From: Tildeniella torsiva UHER 1998/13D
Lineage (GTDB): Bacteria > Cyanobacteriota > Cyanobacteriia > Phormidesmidales > Phormidesmidaceae
DNA length: 64,000 nucleotides
Assembly (NCBI GenBank): GCA_019358835.1
Contig: JAHHIH010000001.1
Location: forward strand, 434,001-498,000
Reading direction: 5' to 3'
Positions within the stretch are counted from its first letter, which is position 1; the number at the start of each line of letters is the position of its first letter. The translations under genes and the position numbers were made by a program. A model generated the notes under the pieces. It was not told the origin of the DNA. It saw only the letters and a list, made by a program, of their open reading frames with translations, and searched no databases. Positions 24,731 through 34,042 of this stretch are shown in pieces.

Positions 24731-26670
24731 TGCGAGGCCATATGAGGCAACTCAAACGGCTGGCCTACCTGGGCTTGGGTTTGGTGCTGGCGGCAGCGTT
24801 GAGCTGGCCCGTATCCCTCCAGGCCCAGATCGACCCGACTGCTCAGCAAACGAACTGGGCCCAGGCCCAGGCGGTGGATGTGGGGGCGCTGCGATCGCAC
24901 CTCGCCGCCCAAGACTGGCCCGCTGCCGATGCCGAAACCCGCCGTATTCTAGACCCCTGGATTCATCCGGGGGGTGACATTCTCAGTCCGCCGCTGGCGA
25001 CCAATATTCCCCCAGAGGTGCTGCAAACCCTCGATCGGCTCTGGGTTGAGGCCAGCGATGGGCAGTTTGGCTTTAGCGTGCAGCAGCAAATTTGGGCTGA
25101 GGTGAGAGCCGCGAACCCAGTAGACTCGGCGGTGGCGGCCAAGGCCTTTGGCGATCGCGTCGGCTGGACGCGCCCCCCCGGCATGGCAGACCCCACCTTT
25201 ATCGCTGGAGATTGGCTGACCGAGTCAGAAATCAACCCATCCTTGGATGCGCCCGTGGGCCACCTGCCCTGGGCCGGGGTGAGCTGGGAGCAAATCGCCA
25301 AACTTTTTTCGGGCGAGAGCTGTGGCAGCTGCACCATTGACGCCATGTACATCCAGGGCGAACGGTTTAATCAGTATCTCCCGGTGCTGTTTAACTGGGT
25401 AGAAACAGCCCTAGCATCGCCAATACCGGAGGTCGGCTCGTGGCAGCGACCTCAGCTGGCCCGGACAATTGATTTAAAGTCGCTCTATCCCGACTCTCCA
25501 TGCCCGATTTACACCACGTCCTCAGCCATTAGCCCCAATGGGGCGGTGATTGCCATCGGCAGCTACAGCTACGAGCGATCGTGCATCCGGGGAGAAAGCG
25601 CCCTGGCTCTGTGGAACGCTGAGCGCGGCAACCGCATTATCACCCTGCACCGGGGGCCCGCCCTAGAGGCATCGGCCCAAGGCAATCCGCCCCAGGAGCC
25701 TGCGGGCCAAGGCACTCGCATTGTTGGGGATGTGGCCAATGCCGTGGCGTTTACCCCCGACAGCCAGCTGGTTGCAGCGGGCATGTCCTACGGGGTGGTG
25801 CGGCTCTGGTCAGCGACCACGGGCGAGCCAATCCGCACGTTTCAGGGGCATCGGTACGCGGTGCGGGCGATCGCCATCAGCCCTGACGGTCAAACCCTGG
25901 CCAGCGCCAGCGCCGACCAAACCCTAAAACTGTGGAATCTACAAACCGGACAGCTGTTGCGGACGATGCCGATGACTGCCGCCGATGGCATGGTGCACAC
26001 CCTGCGGTTTAGCCCCAACGGTCAGCGGTTGGCCACTGCGACGGATCAAAACACCCTCCAGCTCTGGGATGCTACCAATGGGCAACTGGTTCGCACCCTG
26101 GTGAACCGTGCCACAACCCGCTACCCCCTGCTGCCCCTGGCCTTTAGCCCCGATGGGCAAACCCTAGCCACGGGCGATGGCCCCGCAGGGCCGGTCTCTG
26201 ACCATCGCGACAACAGCGTCAAGCTCTGGAACGCTACAACCGGCGCGCGCCAGATTACCCTCACTGGGCACACCGAGCCGGTGCAGCACCTGGCCTTTAG
26301 CCCAGATACCCAGCGCCTGGCCACCAGCGACGGCAAAACGGCTCGCCTGTGGAACCGGCAAACCCATGAGACGGTTCACACCCTCACCCTCAATCAGAGC
26401 GTGGGGCACCCCGTTCAGCCCACCAACCTTGGCGAACTGGCCTTTAGCCCCGACGGGCAGACCCTGGCCACCAGCACCCTGCTGCTGCCCCTGGTCGAAA
26501 GTGAGCCTATTCCCCGCCAGGGTATTACCCTGTGGTCGGTGGCGACCGGGCAGTCGCTCTCGCAGCTCCACGACGTGGGCCACTTTCAATTCAGCCCCAA
26601 TGGTCAATTTTTAATGGCCCAGGGGCAGCAGGTGCAGCTCTGGCAGCCCTACCAGGGTCTGGTGCGGTGA
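24727..26670 (+). CDS. Exported GUN4-like domain fused to WD40 repeats
   Basis: 647 aa. A signal peptide (about 8-34; LAYLGLGLVLAAALSWPVSLQA) precedes a GUN4-like domain (about 53-210). Its hallmarks are LRSHLAAQDWPAADAETRRIL, LDRLWVEASDGQFGFSVQQQI, FGDRVGW and APVGHLPW. A WD40 propeller fills the rest, with repeated units such as HRYAVRAIAISPDGQTLASA and LKLWNLQTG. GUN4 domains bind porphyrins and the canonical protein regulates Mg-chelatase in the cytosol. Fused forms with kinases, caspases or WD40 occur in cyanobacteria. Export is unusual for a porphyrin-sensing domain. It is coupled to the preceding lipoprotein gene by a 4-bp overlap. Confidence 0.85.
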   Translation: MMRGHMRQLKRLAYLGLGLVLAAALSWPVSLQAQIDPTAQQTNWAQAQAVDVGALRSHLAAQDWPAADAETRRILDPWIHPGGDILSPPLATNIPPEVLQTLDRLWVEASDGQFGFSVQQQIWAEVRAANPVDSAVAAKAFGDRVGWTRPPGMADPTFIAGDWLTESEINPSLDAPVGHLPWAGVSWEQIAKLFSGESCGSCTIDAMYIQGERFNQYLPVLFNWVETALASPIPEVGSWQRPQLARTIDLKSLYPDSPCPIYTTSSAISPNGAVIAIGSYSYERSCIRGESALALWNAERGNRIITLHRGPALEASAQGNPPQEPAGQGTRIVGDVANAVAFTPDSQLVAAGMSYGVVRLWSATTGEPIRTFQGHRYAVRAIAISPDGQTLASASADQTLKLWNLQTGQLLRTMPMTAADGMVHTLRFSPNGQRLATATDQNTLQLWDATNGQLVRTLVNRATTRYPLLPLAFSPDGQTLATGDGPAGPVSDHRDNSVKLWNATTGARQITLTGHTEPVQHLAFSPDTQRLATSDGKTARLWNRQTHETVHTLTLNQSVGHPVQPTNLGELAFSPDGQTLATSTLLLPLVESEPIPRQGITLWSVATGQSLSQLHDVGHFQFSPNGQFLMAQGQQVQLWQPYQGLVR

Positions 26671-27742
26671 CATTGCCAACGCCCTGCGTCTGCACCTGAT
26701 GTTCGCCGGGCACCTGCCCGCGGTTGGCATTGCTGAGATTTAGCGCCAACGAAGTGCCGCAGCTAGGCTTCTGATACGCCTGTGACGGGGGCCATGCCCA
26801 CCGGCAGACTTTTCTCTGACAATAGCTTGTCAATTCGATATTTTGTTGCGTCGCCAATGATTAGGTTTTGAGGGTCATGGGCAGATTGCTGACCGCCGTT
26901 GATGCGCCTACGGTCTTGATTCCTAGGGTTAAATTTTGGCGTTCTTAACCGCTTTTTAACTGGCAGAGACAGTGCCGGGATATCAATGCCCTAGACGACC
27001 CTAACCTTGAGGAAAATAGTGCGATCGCACCATGACACAATAAGAATAATCCGCTGACAGCACTTAGCCCATAAAAATTCGGTATCAAACAATTCAATTT
27101 AACCTATCTTAAAGATTGATCGCCCTCACCTTTTTATGACTATCTATTGAGAAATCGCCGCTTTATTGCTTTAATACGATAGTCAATGTCAACCTATCTG
27201 TTCAGGAGGTCGAGAAAAACTTTAAAGATTTCCCCATAGGGTGGATTGACCACCAAAAATCTTTAGCTTTTCACTGCTTATTTAGGCAGTAGAGTTCCTA
27301 GCCTTGACCTCCTTCTCCCTGAAACAATAAAGTGGCAAAAAACGTAAAACTTTACCTTGTCTGCGAACAGCAATAGTTTACGCAACAGAGCTTCAAGATT
27401 TGTTCATGCAGCGTTTCTCGCTCTGGTAAGGCTGATGGGATTCATAGCAAATTTAGGGAATACTAGTCGGCAACATCCACCCTGCGCCCTGGTGGGGTAG
27501 AAAAACAAAGAAAAGGCTAAAGGCATATTCTGACCCCAAAAAAGGATGTAGATTAGGGCGGAATTCTCGTTTAAACCGGTGGGCGATGGTCAAAGACCGG
27601 CTCCGCAGGGCCATCGCACCGGCATTGCGCCATCGGGCAGTGCCGGGATTCAGAGGATTCAAGGTTCTATCGCTAGCGTTTGGCATGCTTGGGGCGGCAC
27701 CTGTCGAACCCGACTCGAAATGTAGTTTTGGTCAAGGGTGAT
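26671..27742. other. Long gene-free stretch upstream of the icfG-like block
   Basis: About 1.07 kb without a supported gene; AT-richer than the flanks. It contains a GTGCGATCGCAC palindrome near 27020 and a nested hairpin at 27224-27264 (listed separately). A 77-codon minus-strand frame at 27453-27686 looks like a shadow. The length leaves room for a small RNA or multiple promoters. AAGGGTG before ATG 27743 is the ribosome site of the next gene. Confidence 0.5.
27224..27264. other. Nested hairpin, possible structured RNA
   Basis: AAAGATTT (27224-27231) pairs with AAATCTTT (27257-27264). Inside, GGTGG (27240-27244) pairs with CCACC (27250-27254) around the loop ATTGA. Both stems are perfect, giving a two-stem structure with an 8-nt bulge. 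It lies 480 bp from the next gene. It may be an RNA element; no function is known. Confidence 0.4.
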
Positions 27743-28504
27743 ATGTCAAAAATTGTTTCAGTTCACTCCTACCGGGGTGGAACTGGCAAATCAAATACAA
27801 CGGCTAATCTGGCGGCGTCCATAGCCAGGCAGGGATGCCGCGTTGGCATTGTTGATACTGACATTCAGTCACCGGGCATTCATGCCCTATTTGGCTTTGA
27901 CGAAAATAATATTGAGCTCACACTAAACGATTTTCTTTGGGGACGATGCTCAATCACAGAGGCGGCCTACGATGTTTCTTGGGTGCTTCAGGATCTCGGT
28001 ATAAAACAGGGGAAGATTTACCTGATTCCCTCTAGCGTCAAGGCTGGAGATATCGCTGAGATTCTGAAGCAGGGCTATGATGTTGGAATGTTGCGGGAGG
28101 GTTTTCAGAATCTAATTGATGACCTAAATTTAGATTATTTGCTCATTGATACTCATCCCGGACTCAACGAAGAGACCCTGCTCTCAATTGCGATATCAGA
28201 CGTAGCCGTTCTCGTTTTGCGGCCCGACAAGCAAGATTATCAAGGGACGGCTATCACCGTTGATATTGCTCGAAAATTGGGAGTTGAAAAACTTTTTCTG
28301 GTGGTCAACAAAGCACCCTGCATCTTAAATTTTGATGACCTTAAAGAGCAAATTGAAAAAACCTACAATGCCACTGTAGCGGGGATACTGCCCCACTCAG
28401 ATGACATGATGTTCTTGGCGAGTAACGGCGTATTCGCCATCAAGTTTCCCGATCATTTGTATACGAGTATTGTGCGAGATATCACCGTCAAGGTGATGGC
28501 TTAA
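27743..28504 (+). CDS. MinD/ParA-like P-loop ATPase (copy 1)
   Basis: 253 aa from the ATG opening MSKIVSVHSY; the frame continues upstream to 27680 but an AAGGGTG site supports 27743. The deviant Walker A is RGGTGKS (about 11-17), with Arg where MinD/ParA have the signature Lys. VDTDIQSPG is switch I and LLIDTHPGLNEET switch II/Walker B. The C-terminus lacks the amphipathic membrane-targeting helix of true MinD. Such SIMIBI ATPases position or regulate large complexes. It is clearly paralogous to the ATPase at 40065-40826, which faces it from the far end of the cluster. It precedes the AGE-like gene and is probably its transcriptional neighbour. Confidence 0.9.
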   Translation: MSKIVSVHSYRGGTGKSNTTANLAASIARQGCRVGIVDTDIQSPGIHALFGFDENNIELTLNDFLWGRCSITEAAYDVSWVLQDLGIKQGKIYLIPSSVKAGDIAEILKQGYDVGMLREGFQNLIDDLNLDYLLIDTHPGLNEETLLSIAISDVAVLVLRPDKQDYQGTAITVDIARKLGVEKLFLVVNKAPCILNFDDLKEQIEKTYNATVAGILPHSDDMMFLASNGVFAIKFPDHLYTSIVRDITVKVMA

Positions 28505-28629
28505 GCGTTGAGCCAGCTTGCTGTTGAGCTGTTCGCACCTGTCCGAGCCTCGTATTACTTAAGTCGAGTGGAATGCTTGTTTGCATAGGTCTACAGAGTT
28601 AAGTCCCCCATTCCAAGGAGCAAGATTTC

Positions 28630-30453
28630 ATGACAGCAGTTGGCTTTTCATTCTCAGATACGATCGCAGGCTATGTAACTCAGTTTGACCGCCAGGAAAA
28701 GTGCTTTCAGGTCAAAACCTCCGACGGACGGGAGTACACCATTTACCTGACGGACACGGTCTATGGTCGAATTGCTCAGAACTTAAATGAACCGTACCTA
28801 GACTGCACCGGTCGCCTGGGAGAACTGCTAACCCCCGGTATTCACGTCTTTGCCTACGGTGTTTTTTATCCCCAGGGGGATGGGCACAAGTTTGAAGCTA
28901 AGGCCCTTGTGTTTCCAGGGGAGGCTCCCGACACCTATCGCCATGAAGAACCGGCCTGGTGGGTGAGCCAAATCACCTCAATTACCGACTGTTATTTGAA
29001 GTGGCAGTTCGGCTACCCCAACCAAGAAATTGACTACGCCAACTATCGCACCATGCTGCACCTGGCCGGGGCCAAACAGCAGGATGACTATTTGCAAGAA
29101 ACCGACACTATTTCTCGCATGGTCTACGGCATGGCATCGGCCTACCTGCTGACCGGGGAAGATCGCTTTTTGGAGGCGGCGGAAAAGGGCACCGAGTACC
29201 TGCGCGATCACATGCGCTTCTACGACCCCGACGAGGACTTGATCTACTGGTACCACGGGGTCAGGGTGACCGGCAATCGCGAGCAAAAGCTGCTGACCTC
29301 TGAGTTTGGCGATGACTACGACGCCATTCCGGCCTACGAGCAGATCTATGCCCTGGCTGGCCCCATTCAGACCTACCGCATCACAGGCGACCCTCGCATT
29401 CTGCGGGATGCCGAGATGACCGTCAGCCTGTTTGACAAGTTTTATATTGACACCGAGCAGGGGGGCTATTTCTCCCACCTCGACCCCCTGACCCTCGATC
29501 CCAAGGCCGAATCCCTCAAGTGGAACCAGGCGCGTAAGAACTGGAACTCCGTGGGCGACCACGCCCCGGCCTATCTAATTAACCTGTGGCTGGCGACGGG
29601 CGATCCCAAGTATGCCGACTTCCTGGAGTACACCTTTGACACCATCGTTAAGTACTTCCCCGACTACGACAACAGCCCCTTTGTGCAGGAGAAATTCTTT
29701 GAGGACTGGAGCCGTGATCAGGCCTGGGGCTGGCAGCAAAATCGGGCGGTGGTGGGCCACAACCTGAAGATTGCCTGGAACCTGATGCGCATGCAGTCGC
29801 TAAAGGCCAAGGATGACTACGTGGGGCTGGCCGAAAAGATTGCCCAGCTGATGCCGGATGTGGGCAGCGATCGCCAGCGGGGTGGCTGGTACGATGTGGT
29901 CGAGCGGGTGCTGGGCCCTGGAGACGAGCAGCATCGCTTTGTCTGGCACGATCGCAAAGCCTGGTGGCAGCAAGAGCAGGCTATCTTGGCCTACCTGATT
30001 TTGGCAGGTACCTTAGATAACCGCGAATATCTGCGCCACGCTCGCGAAGCGGCCGCCTTCTACAATGCCTTCTTCCTCGATCACGACGACGGGGCGATTT
30101 ACTTTAACGTGCTGGCCAACGGATTGCCCTACCTGCTGGGCACCGAGCGCTACAAGGGGTCGCACTCCATGAGCGCCTACCACTCCACCGAGCTGTGCTT
30201 CCTCAGCGTGGTCTACACCAACCTGCTGATCACCAAGCAGCCCCTCGACCTCTACTTCAAGCCCATGCCCGGTGGGTTCAAAGACAACATTTTGCGGGTT
30301 TCCCCCGACATTTTGCCCCCCGGCAGCATTCGCATCGGGGCCTGCTGGGTCAACGATGAACCCTACGAGCACTTCAACGCCGACGAGCTAACCGTCAAGC
30401 TCCCCGACACCCAAGAGCGGGTCAAAGTTAAGGTGCAGCTTCTGCCCACCTAA
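28630..30453 (+). CDS. AGE/N-acylglucosamine 2-epimerase-like protein
   Basis: 607 aa. Residues 1-115 form an N-terminal beta-rich domain (GREYTIYLTDTVYGRI). The remainder is an alpha/alpha-6 barrel of the AGE/cellobiose 2-epimerase superfamily with conserved pocket residues: WNSVGDHAPAYLINLW, VVGHNLKIAWNLMR (His), WWQQEQAILAYL and SHSMSAYHSTELCF (His pair). The matching gene in the Synechocystis icfG cluster is slr1855. It would epimerise or hydrolyse a sugar, but the substrate is unknown. It starts with AAGGAG upstream of the ATG and heads the STAS/GlgX/kinase/phosphatase series, so it is likely under the same control. Confidence 0.85.
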   Translation: MTAVGFSFSDTIAGYVTQFDRQEKCFQVKTSDGREYTIYLTDTVYGRIAQNLNEPYLDCTGRLGELLTPGIHVFAYGVFYPQGDGHKFEAKALVFPGEAPDTYRHEEPAWWVSQITSITDCYLKWQFGYPNQEIDYANYRTMLHLAGAKQQDDYLQETDTISRMVYGMASAYLLTGEDRFLEAAEKGTEYLRDHMRFYDPDEDLIYWYHGVRVTGNREQKLLTSEFGDDYDAIPAYEQIYALAGPIQTYRITGDPRILRDAEMTVSLFDKFYIDTEQGGYFSHLDPLTLDPKAESLKWNQARKNWNSVGDHAPAYLINLWLATGDPKYADFLEYTFDTIVKYFPDYDNSPFVQEKFFEDWSRDQAWGWQQNRAVVGHNLKIAWNLMRMQSLKAKDDYVGLAEKIAQLMPDVGSDRQRGGWYDVVERVLGPGDEQHRFVWHDRKAWWQQEQAILAYLILAGTLDNREYLRHAREAAAFYNAFFLDHDDGAIYFNVLANGLPYLLGTERYKGSHSMSAYHSTELCFLSVVYTNLLITKQPLDLYFKPMPGGFKDNILRVSPDILPPGSIRIGACWVNDEPYEHFNADELTVKLPDTQERVKVKVQLLPT

Positions 30454-30461
30454 GCTCTTTG

Positions 30462-30481
30462 GGGGCCGCTGCAGCGGCCCC
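30462..30481 (+). terminator. Perfect GC-rich palindrome between epimerase and STAS genes
   Basis: GGGGCCGCTGCAGCGGCCCC is a perfect 20-nt palindrome nine bases after the epimerase stop. It would form a very stable stem and probably attenuates read-through. No T-run follows. Confidence 0.5.
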
Positions 30482-30517
30482 TAGCCACCGCCCTCTCTGC
30501 CCCCTCTAAAATGCACC

Positions 30518-30889
30518 ATGGAACTTAAGCAGCAAATTCTAACGGCCACCGACCTCGACACCCAGGCCCCCACCCCCGTCACCTTGATTACTCTGGCGGG
30601 GGATATTGACGGCAGCACCGCCCCCAGTGTGCAAACCGACATCCTGGCCGCTGCCGCCCCTGACATCAAAATGATTTTAGAGATGACCCAGGTTTCCTAC
30701 ATGTCGAGTGCGGGCCTGCGGGTTTTGCTGGCGGTCTATCGCCAGGCGACGGCCCAAAATGGCCAGGTTGTCTTGGTCGGGCTGGTGGAAGAGATCAAAG
30801 ACACCATGAGTGTGACCGGGTTTCTAGATTTCTTTACCACCACCGACACTCTGAATGAGGCCTTTGCTGTGCTGAAGCTACAGCCATAA
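30518..30889 (+). CDS. STAS-domain anti-sigma-factor antagonist (copy 1, Slr1856-like)
   Basis: 123-aa single STAS domain. The phosphorylatable serine is Ser64 in YMSSAGLRVLL, the conserved S-A/S-G-L-R-V motif of SpoIIAA/RsbV. LITLAGDIDGSTAPSV marks the first strands. In partner switching an unphosphorylated STAS protein binds the RsbW-like kinase and frees the kinase's other target; phosphorylation by the kinase ends this, and a PP2C phosphatase resets it. In Synechocystis the homologue Slr1856 is a substrate of the IcfG phosphatase. The gene lies between the AGE-like and glgX genes, as in that cluster. Confidence 0.92.
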   Translation: MELKQQILTATDLDTQAPTPVTLITLAGDIDGSTAPSVQTDILAAAAPDIKMILEMTQVSYMSSAGLRVLLAVYRQATAQNGQVVLVGLVEEIKDTMSVTGFLDFFTTTDTLNEAFAVLKLQP

Positions 30890-31001
30890 ACGATCCGGCG
30901 ATCACCAGGTTTGCCGTGCCAAGTCCGGCTTGAGATTTATCGTTTCCTACCGGCAAACCGCCAACTCTAGACCTGGATTTGGTTTATTTTCAGGAGCACC
31001 C

Positions 31002-33119
31002 ATGGACCGTATTGATATCCACCCGACCCACACCTTTGGGGACTACAAGCTGCGCTGCGGTCGCCCGCTGCCCTTTGGGACAACGCTGGTGCCAGGGGGG
31101 GTGAATTTCTCCATCTATTCCAGCTATGCTACCGACTGCACCCTGGTGCTCTTCCAAAAGCACCAGAAAGAACCCGTGGCCGAAATTCCCTTCCCCGATG
31201 AATTTCGCATTGGGGATGTCTGGACGATGACCGTCTTCAACCTCGACTACGAGACGGTAGAGTACGGCTATCGCATGGATGGCCCCTTGGATATTCAGGC
31301 GGGTCACTGGTTTAATACCGACAAGATTTTAATGGATCCCTACGCCAAAATCATTGGCGGACGCGATATCTGGGGAGAAGAGCCCGACTGGAGTGACCCG
31401 TACCAGCACCGCTCGCGGCTGTCCTTTGATGACTTCGATTGGGAGAGCGATCGCCCGCTGGAAGTACCGCCCGAAGATCAGATCATCTATGAGATGCATG
31501 TGCGAGGGTTTACGCGCCACCCCTCCTCTGAGGTGAAGGAAAATCATCGCGGCACCTTTGCGGGCATTCGGGCCAAGATTCCCTACCTCAAGGAGCTGGG
31601 GGTCAACGCCATTGAGCTGATGCCGGTGTTTGAGTTTGACGAGTTTGAGAACTCCCGCCGCCACCCCGAAACCGGCGACCTGCTGATGAACTACTGGGGC
31701 TACAGCACTGTCGGCTTCTTTGCCCCCAAGGCGGGCTATGCCGCCACCGGCAAGTTTGGCATGCAGGTCGATGAGCTGAAATCTCTGGTCAAAGAGCTGC
31801 ACAAAAACGGCATTGAAGTGATTTTAGACGTGGTGTTTAACCACACCGCCGAGGGCAATGAAAATGGCCCCTACATTTCCTACCGGGGGCTCGACAACAA
31901 AACCTACTACATGCTCACCCCAGAAGGGTACTACTTCAACTTCAGCGGCTGCGGCAATACCCTTAACTGCAACAACCCGGTGGTGCGCAACCTGGTGCTC
32001 GACTGCCTGCGGTTTTGGGCGGCGGAGTACCACATCGACGGGTTTCGCTTTGACCTGGCCTCGATCTTGGGCCGCGACCCCTGGGGGGCACCCCTGGCCA
32101 ACCCACCTCTGCTAGAGGCCCTGGCCTTTGACCCAATTTTGGCCCGCTGCAAGCTAATTGCCGAAGCCTGGGATGCGGGGGGGCTGTATCAGGTGGGCTC
32201 CTTTCCGGCCTACGGCCGCTGGGCCGAGTGGAATGGCAAGTACCGCGACGGCATTCGCAAGTTTCTCAAGGGCGACGCGGGCCGGGTAGGGGATATGGCC
32301 CAGCGCTTGCAGGGCTCCCCCGACCTCTATGCCTGGGCGGGGCGAGGCCCCGCCACGTCAATTAACTTCATCACCGCCCACGATGGCTTTACCCTGGCGG
32401 ATTTGGTGTCGTATAACGACAAGCACAACGCCGCCAACGGGGAGTACAACAACGACGGCGGCAACGACAACGATAGCTGGAACTGCGGGGCAGAGGGCTG
32501 GACTGACGACCCCGGCATTAACGCCCTGCGCCAGCGACAGATGCGCAATGCGATCGCCATTCTAATGCTGAGCCAGGGCGTGCCCATGCTGCTGATGGGC
32601 GACGAATTGGGCCGCAGCCAAAATGGCAACAACAACACCTACTGCCACGACAACGAGCTGAACTGGCTGGACTGGAACCTAGTAGAGACTAATCAGGACT
32701 TATTTAAGTTTGTCAGCCACTGCATCCATTTTCGCCGGGCTCACCCCGCCCTGCGCAGCCGCTACCATCTGCAAAACCGAGACTACGTCGGCAGCGGCTA
32801 TGCCGATATCACCTGGCACGGCACCCAGGCCTGGAATGCCGACTGGTCTGAAGGCAGCCGCGCCCTGGCCTTTATGCTCTGCGGCAAGCACGCCAAGTCG
32901 GGCACCGCCGAGGATGACTACCTCTACGTGGCGATCAACATGCACTGGCAAACCCAGTGGTTTGAGCTGCCGGGGCTGCCGACGGGCATGCAGTGGCACA
33001 GCGCCATCAATACAGGGGCCGACCTCGACCATTTTGACCTGGGTAAAGAGCCGGTGCTCGACCCCCAGCAGGGGCTGCTGGTGCGCGATCGCTCCGTTGT
33101 GGTGCTCGTAGGCCGCTAG
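31002..33119 (+). CDS. glgX: Glycogen debranching enzyme GlgX (GH13 isoamylase)
   Basis: 705 aa from the ATG with CAGGAG upstream; the frame to 30930 adds unconserved residues. An N-terminal CBM48 domain (about 18-120; VPGGVNFSIYSSYATDC) is followed by the GH13 barrel with DVVFNH, GFRFDLAS (nucleophile Asp), LIAEAWDA (acid/base Glu) and TAHDGF. The insert FNFSGCGNTLNCNNPVV is typical of GlgX/TreX debranching enzymes. It hydrolyses alpha-1,6 branches of glycogen so stored glucan can be used. Its place inside a partner-switching cluster matches slr1857 of Synechocystis, the isoamylase next to icfG. Confidence 0.95.
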   Translation: MDRIDIHPTHTFGDYKLRCGRPLPFGTTLVPGGVNFSIYSSYATDCTLVLFQKHQKEPVAEIPFPDEFRIGDVWTMTVFNLDYETVEYGYRMDGPLDIQAGHWFNTDKILMDPYAKIIGGRDIWGEEPDWSDPYQHRSRLSFDDFDWESDRPLEVPPEDQIIYEMHVRGFTRHPSSEVKENHRGTFAGIRAKIPYLKELGVNAIELMPVFEFDEFENSRRHPETGDLLMNYWGYSTVGFFAPKAGYAATGKFGMQVDELKSLVKELHKNGIEVILDVVFNHTAEGNENGPYISYRGLDNKTYYMLTPEGYYFNFSGCGNTLNCNNPVVRNLVLDCLRFWAAEYHIDGFRFDLASILGRDPWGAPLANPPLLEALAFDPILARCKLIAEAWDAGGLYQVGSFPAYGRWAEWNGKYRDGIRKFLKGDAGRVGDMAQRLQGSPDLYAWAGRGPATSINFITAHDGFTLADLVSYNDKHNAANGEYNNDGGNDNDSWNCGAEGWTDDPGINALRQRQMRNAIAILMLSQGVPMLLMGDELGRSQNGNNNTYCHDNELNWLDWNLVETNQDLFKFVSHCIHFRRAHPALRSRYHLQNRDYVGSGYADITWHGTQAWNADWSEGSRALAFMLCGKHAKSGTAEDDYLYVAINMHWQTQWFELPGLPTGMQWHSAINTGADLDHFDLGKEPVLDPQQGLLVRDRSVVVLVGR

Positions 33120-33220
33120 GGCTGACTAGCTCAATCTAGGTTAACGCTTGCCCCATTCCAGGTTTCTCTTCCGTCGTTCCCGTCTGCAATTTGTTGTTCA
33201 TTCATAACCCATTACCGATT

Positions 33221-33550
33221 ATGTCTTTTACCGCCGCTACCGAAATTGACAACGCCATCGCCACGATTACCCTAACCGGCGATCTCGATGCCTCATCGGC
33301 CCCAGTCTTTCGCGAGCAGATCGATATTGCCGCCCAGGCTAGCCCAAAACGGATTGTTTTAATGGCTAGCGGGCTAGACTACATGGCCAGTGCCGGGCTC
33401 CGGGTGCTGGTCTTTGCCAACCAAAAACTTGGCACCGATGTTGACATCTATCTGGTCGCCCCCCAAGAACTCGTTTTAGAGACGCTGCAAAAGACCGGCT
33501 TCGATCAAAGCGTGATTATCGTGGACGACTACGACACCGCAATTGCCTAA
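33221..33550 (+). CDS. STAS-domain anti-sigma-factor antagonist (copy 2, Slr1859-like)
   Basis: 109-aa single STAS domain; ATG 33221 is preferred over an upstream in-frame codon at 33191. The phospho-acceptor is Ser57 in YMASAGLRVLV. ITLTGDLDASSAPVF marks the first strands. It differs clearly from copy 1 at 30518-30889, so the two are old paralogues that may bind the same kinase with different affinity or respond to different signals. The next gene, 29 bp away, encodes the RsbW-like kinase, and the phosphatase follows. Confidence 0.92.
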   Translation: MSFTAATEIDNAIATITLTGDLDASSAPVFREQIDIAAQASPKRIVLMASGLDYMASAGLRVLVFANQKLGTDVDIYLVAPQELVLETLQKTGFDQSVIIVDDYDTAIA

Positions 33551-33579
33551 TCGGTCTTAACGATATGGGGTATTGAGTC

Positions 33580-33999
33580 ATGGAACAGTTAACGGTCCCT
33601 GGAGAGCTAGCCTCCCTCAAGCTGATTGCTGAGTTTGTGCTAGCTGAGGCGTCTAAGGTTGGTCTAGATAAAAAAGCATCCTATCGACTGCGGCTGGCCA
33701 TTGATGAAATTGCCACCAACATCATTCTCTACGGCTTCCACGAATCGGCCCAAAAAGGGGATCTGCACCTGTCTGCCACCACAGACAATAGTAAACTCGA
33801 AATTGCAATTGAAGATAGCGCGATCCCCTTCGACCCGATCAATGCTAGACAGGTAGAAGCGACCGAGCTAGAGCGCCCCCTAGAAGAGCGACAGGTGGGC
33901 GGGTTGGGAGTGTATCTGGCCATTCAGGGGGTTGACCAATTTCGCTACGAGCGAGTGAGCGATCGCAACCGCAACATCTTTGTGATGAATTTGGCCTGA
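33580..33999 (+). CDS. RsbW-like anti-sigma factor/serine kinase
   Basis: 139-aa HATPase_c protein. The N-box LRLAIDEIATNIILYG (about 38-53) has the catalytic Glu and the Mg-binding Asn; the G2 box is GGLGVYLAIQ. The G1 region reads EDSAIPFDP instead of the common D-x-G-x-x-F, a mild departure. It should phosphorylate the two STAS proteins and bind either them or a second target. In Synechocystis the equivalent is Slr1861. No sigma factor is in the window, so the target controlled by the switch is not evident; it may be a sigma factor elsewhere, or an enzyme or ATPase of this block. Confidence 0.9.
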   Translation: MEQLTVPGELASLKLIAEFVLAEASKVGLDKKASYRLRLAIDEIATNIILYGFHESAQKGDLHLSATTDNSKLEIAIEDSAIPFDPINARQVEATELERPLEERQVGGLGVYLAIQGVDQFRYERVSDRNRNIFVMNLA

Positions 34000-34042
34000 C
34001 CCCATCTATATCACCCACTGGCTCACCCCCCGGAGGACACCC

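Noticed and set aside
24727-26670. Canonical GUN4 regulator of Mg-chelatase
   Set aside because: The protein has a signal peptide and WD40 repeats, so it cannot be the cytosolic single-domain regulator.
27453-27686. 77-codon minus-strand frame before the MinD-like gene
   Set aside because: Arg/Leu-rich shadow with no family or ribosome site.
27743-28504. True MinD (cell division) assignment of the P-loop ATPase
   Set aside because: No MinC or MinE nearby, no membrane-targeting C-terminal helix and an altered signature lysine; only MinD/ParA-like is supported.
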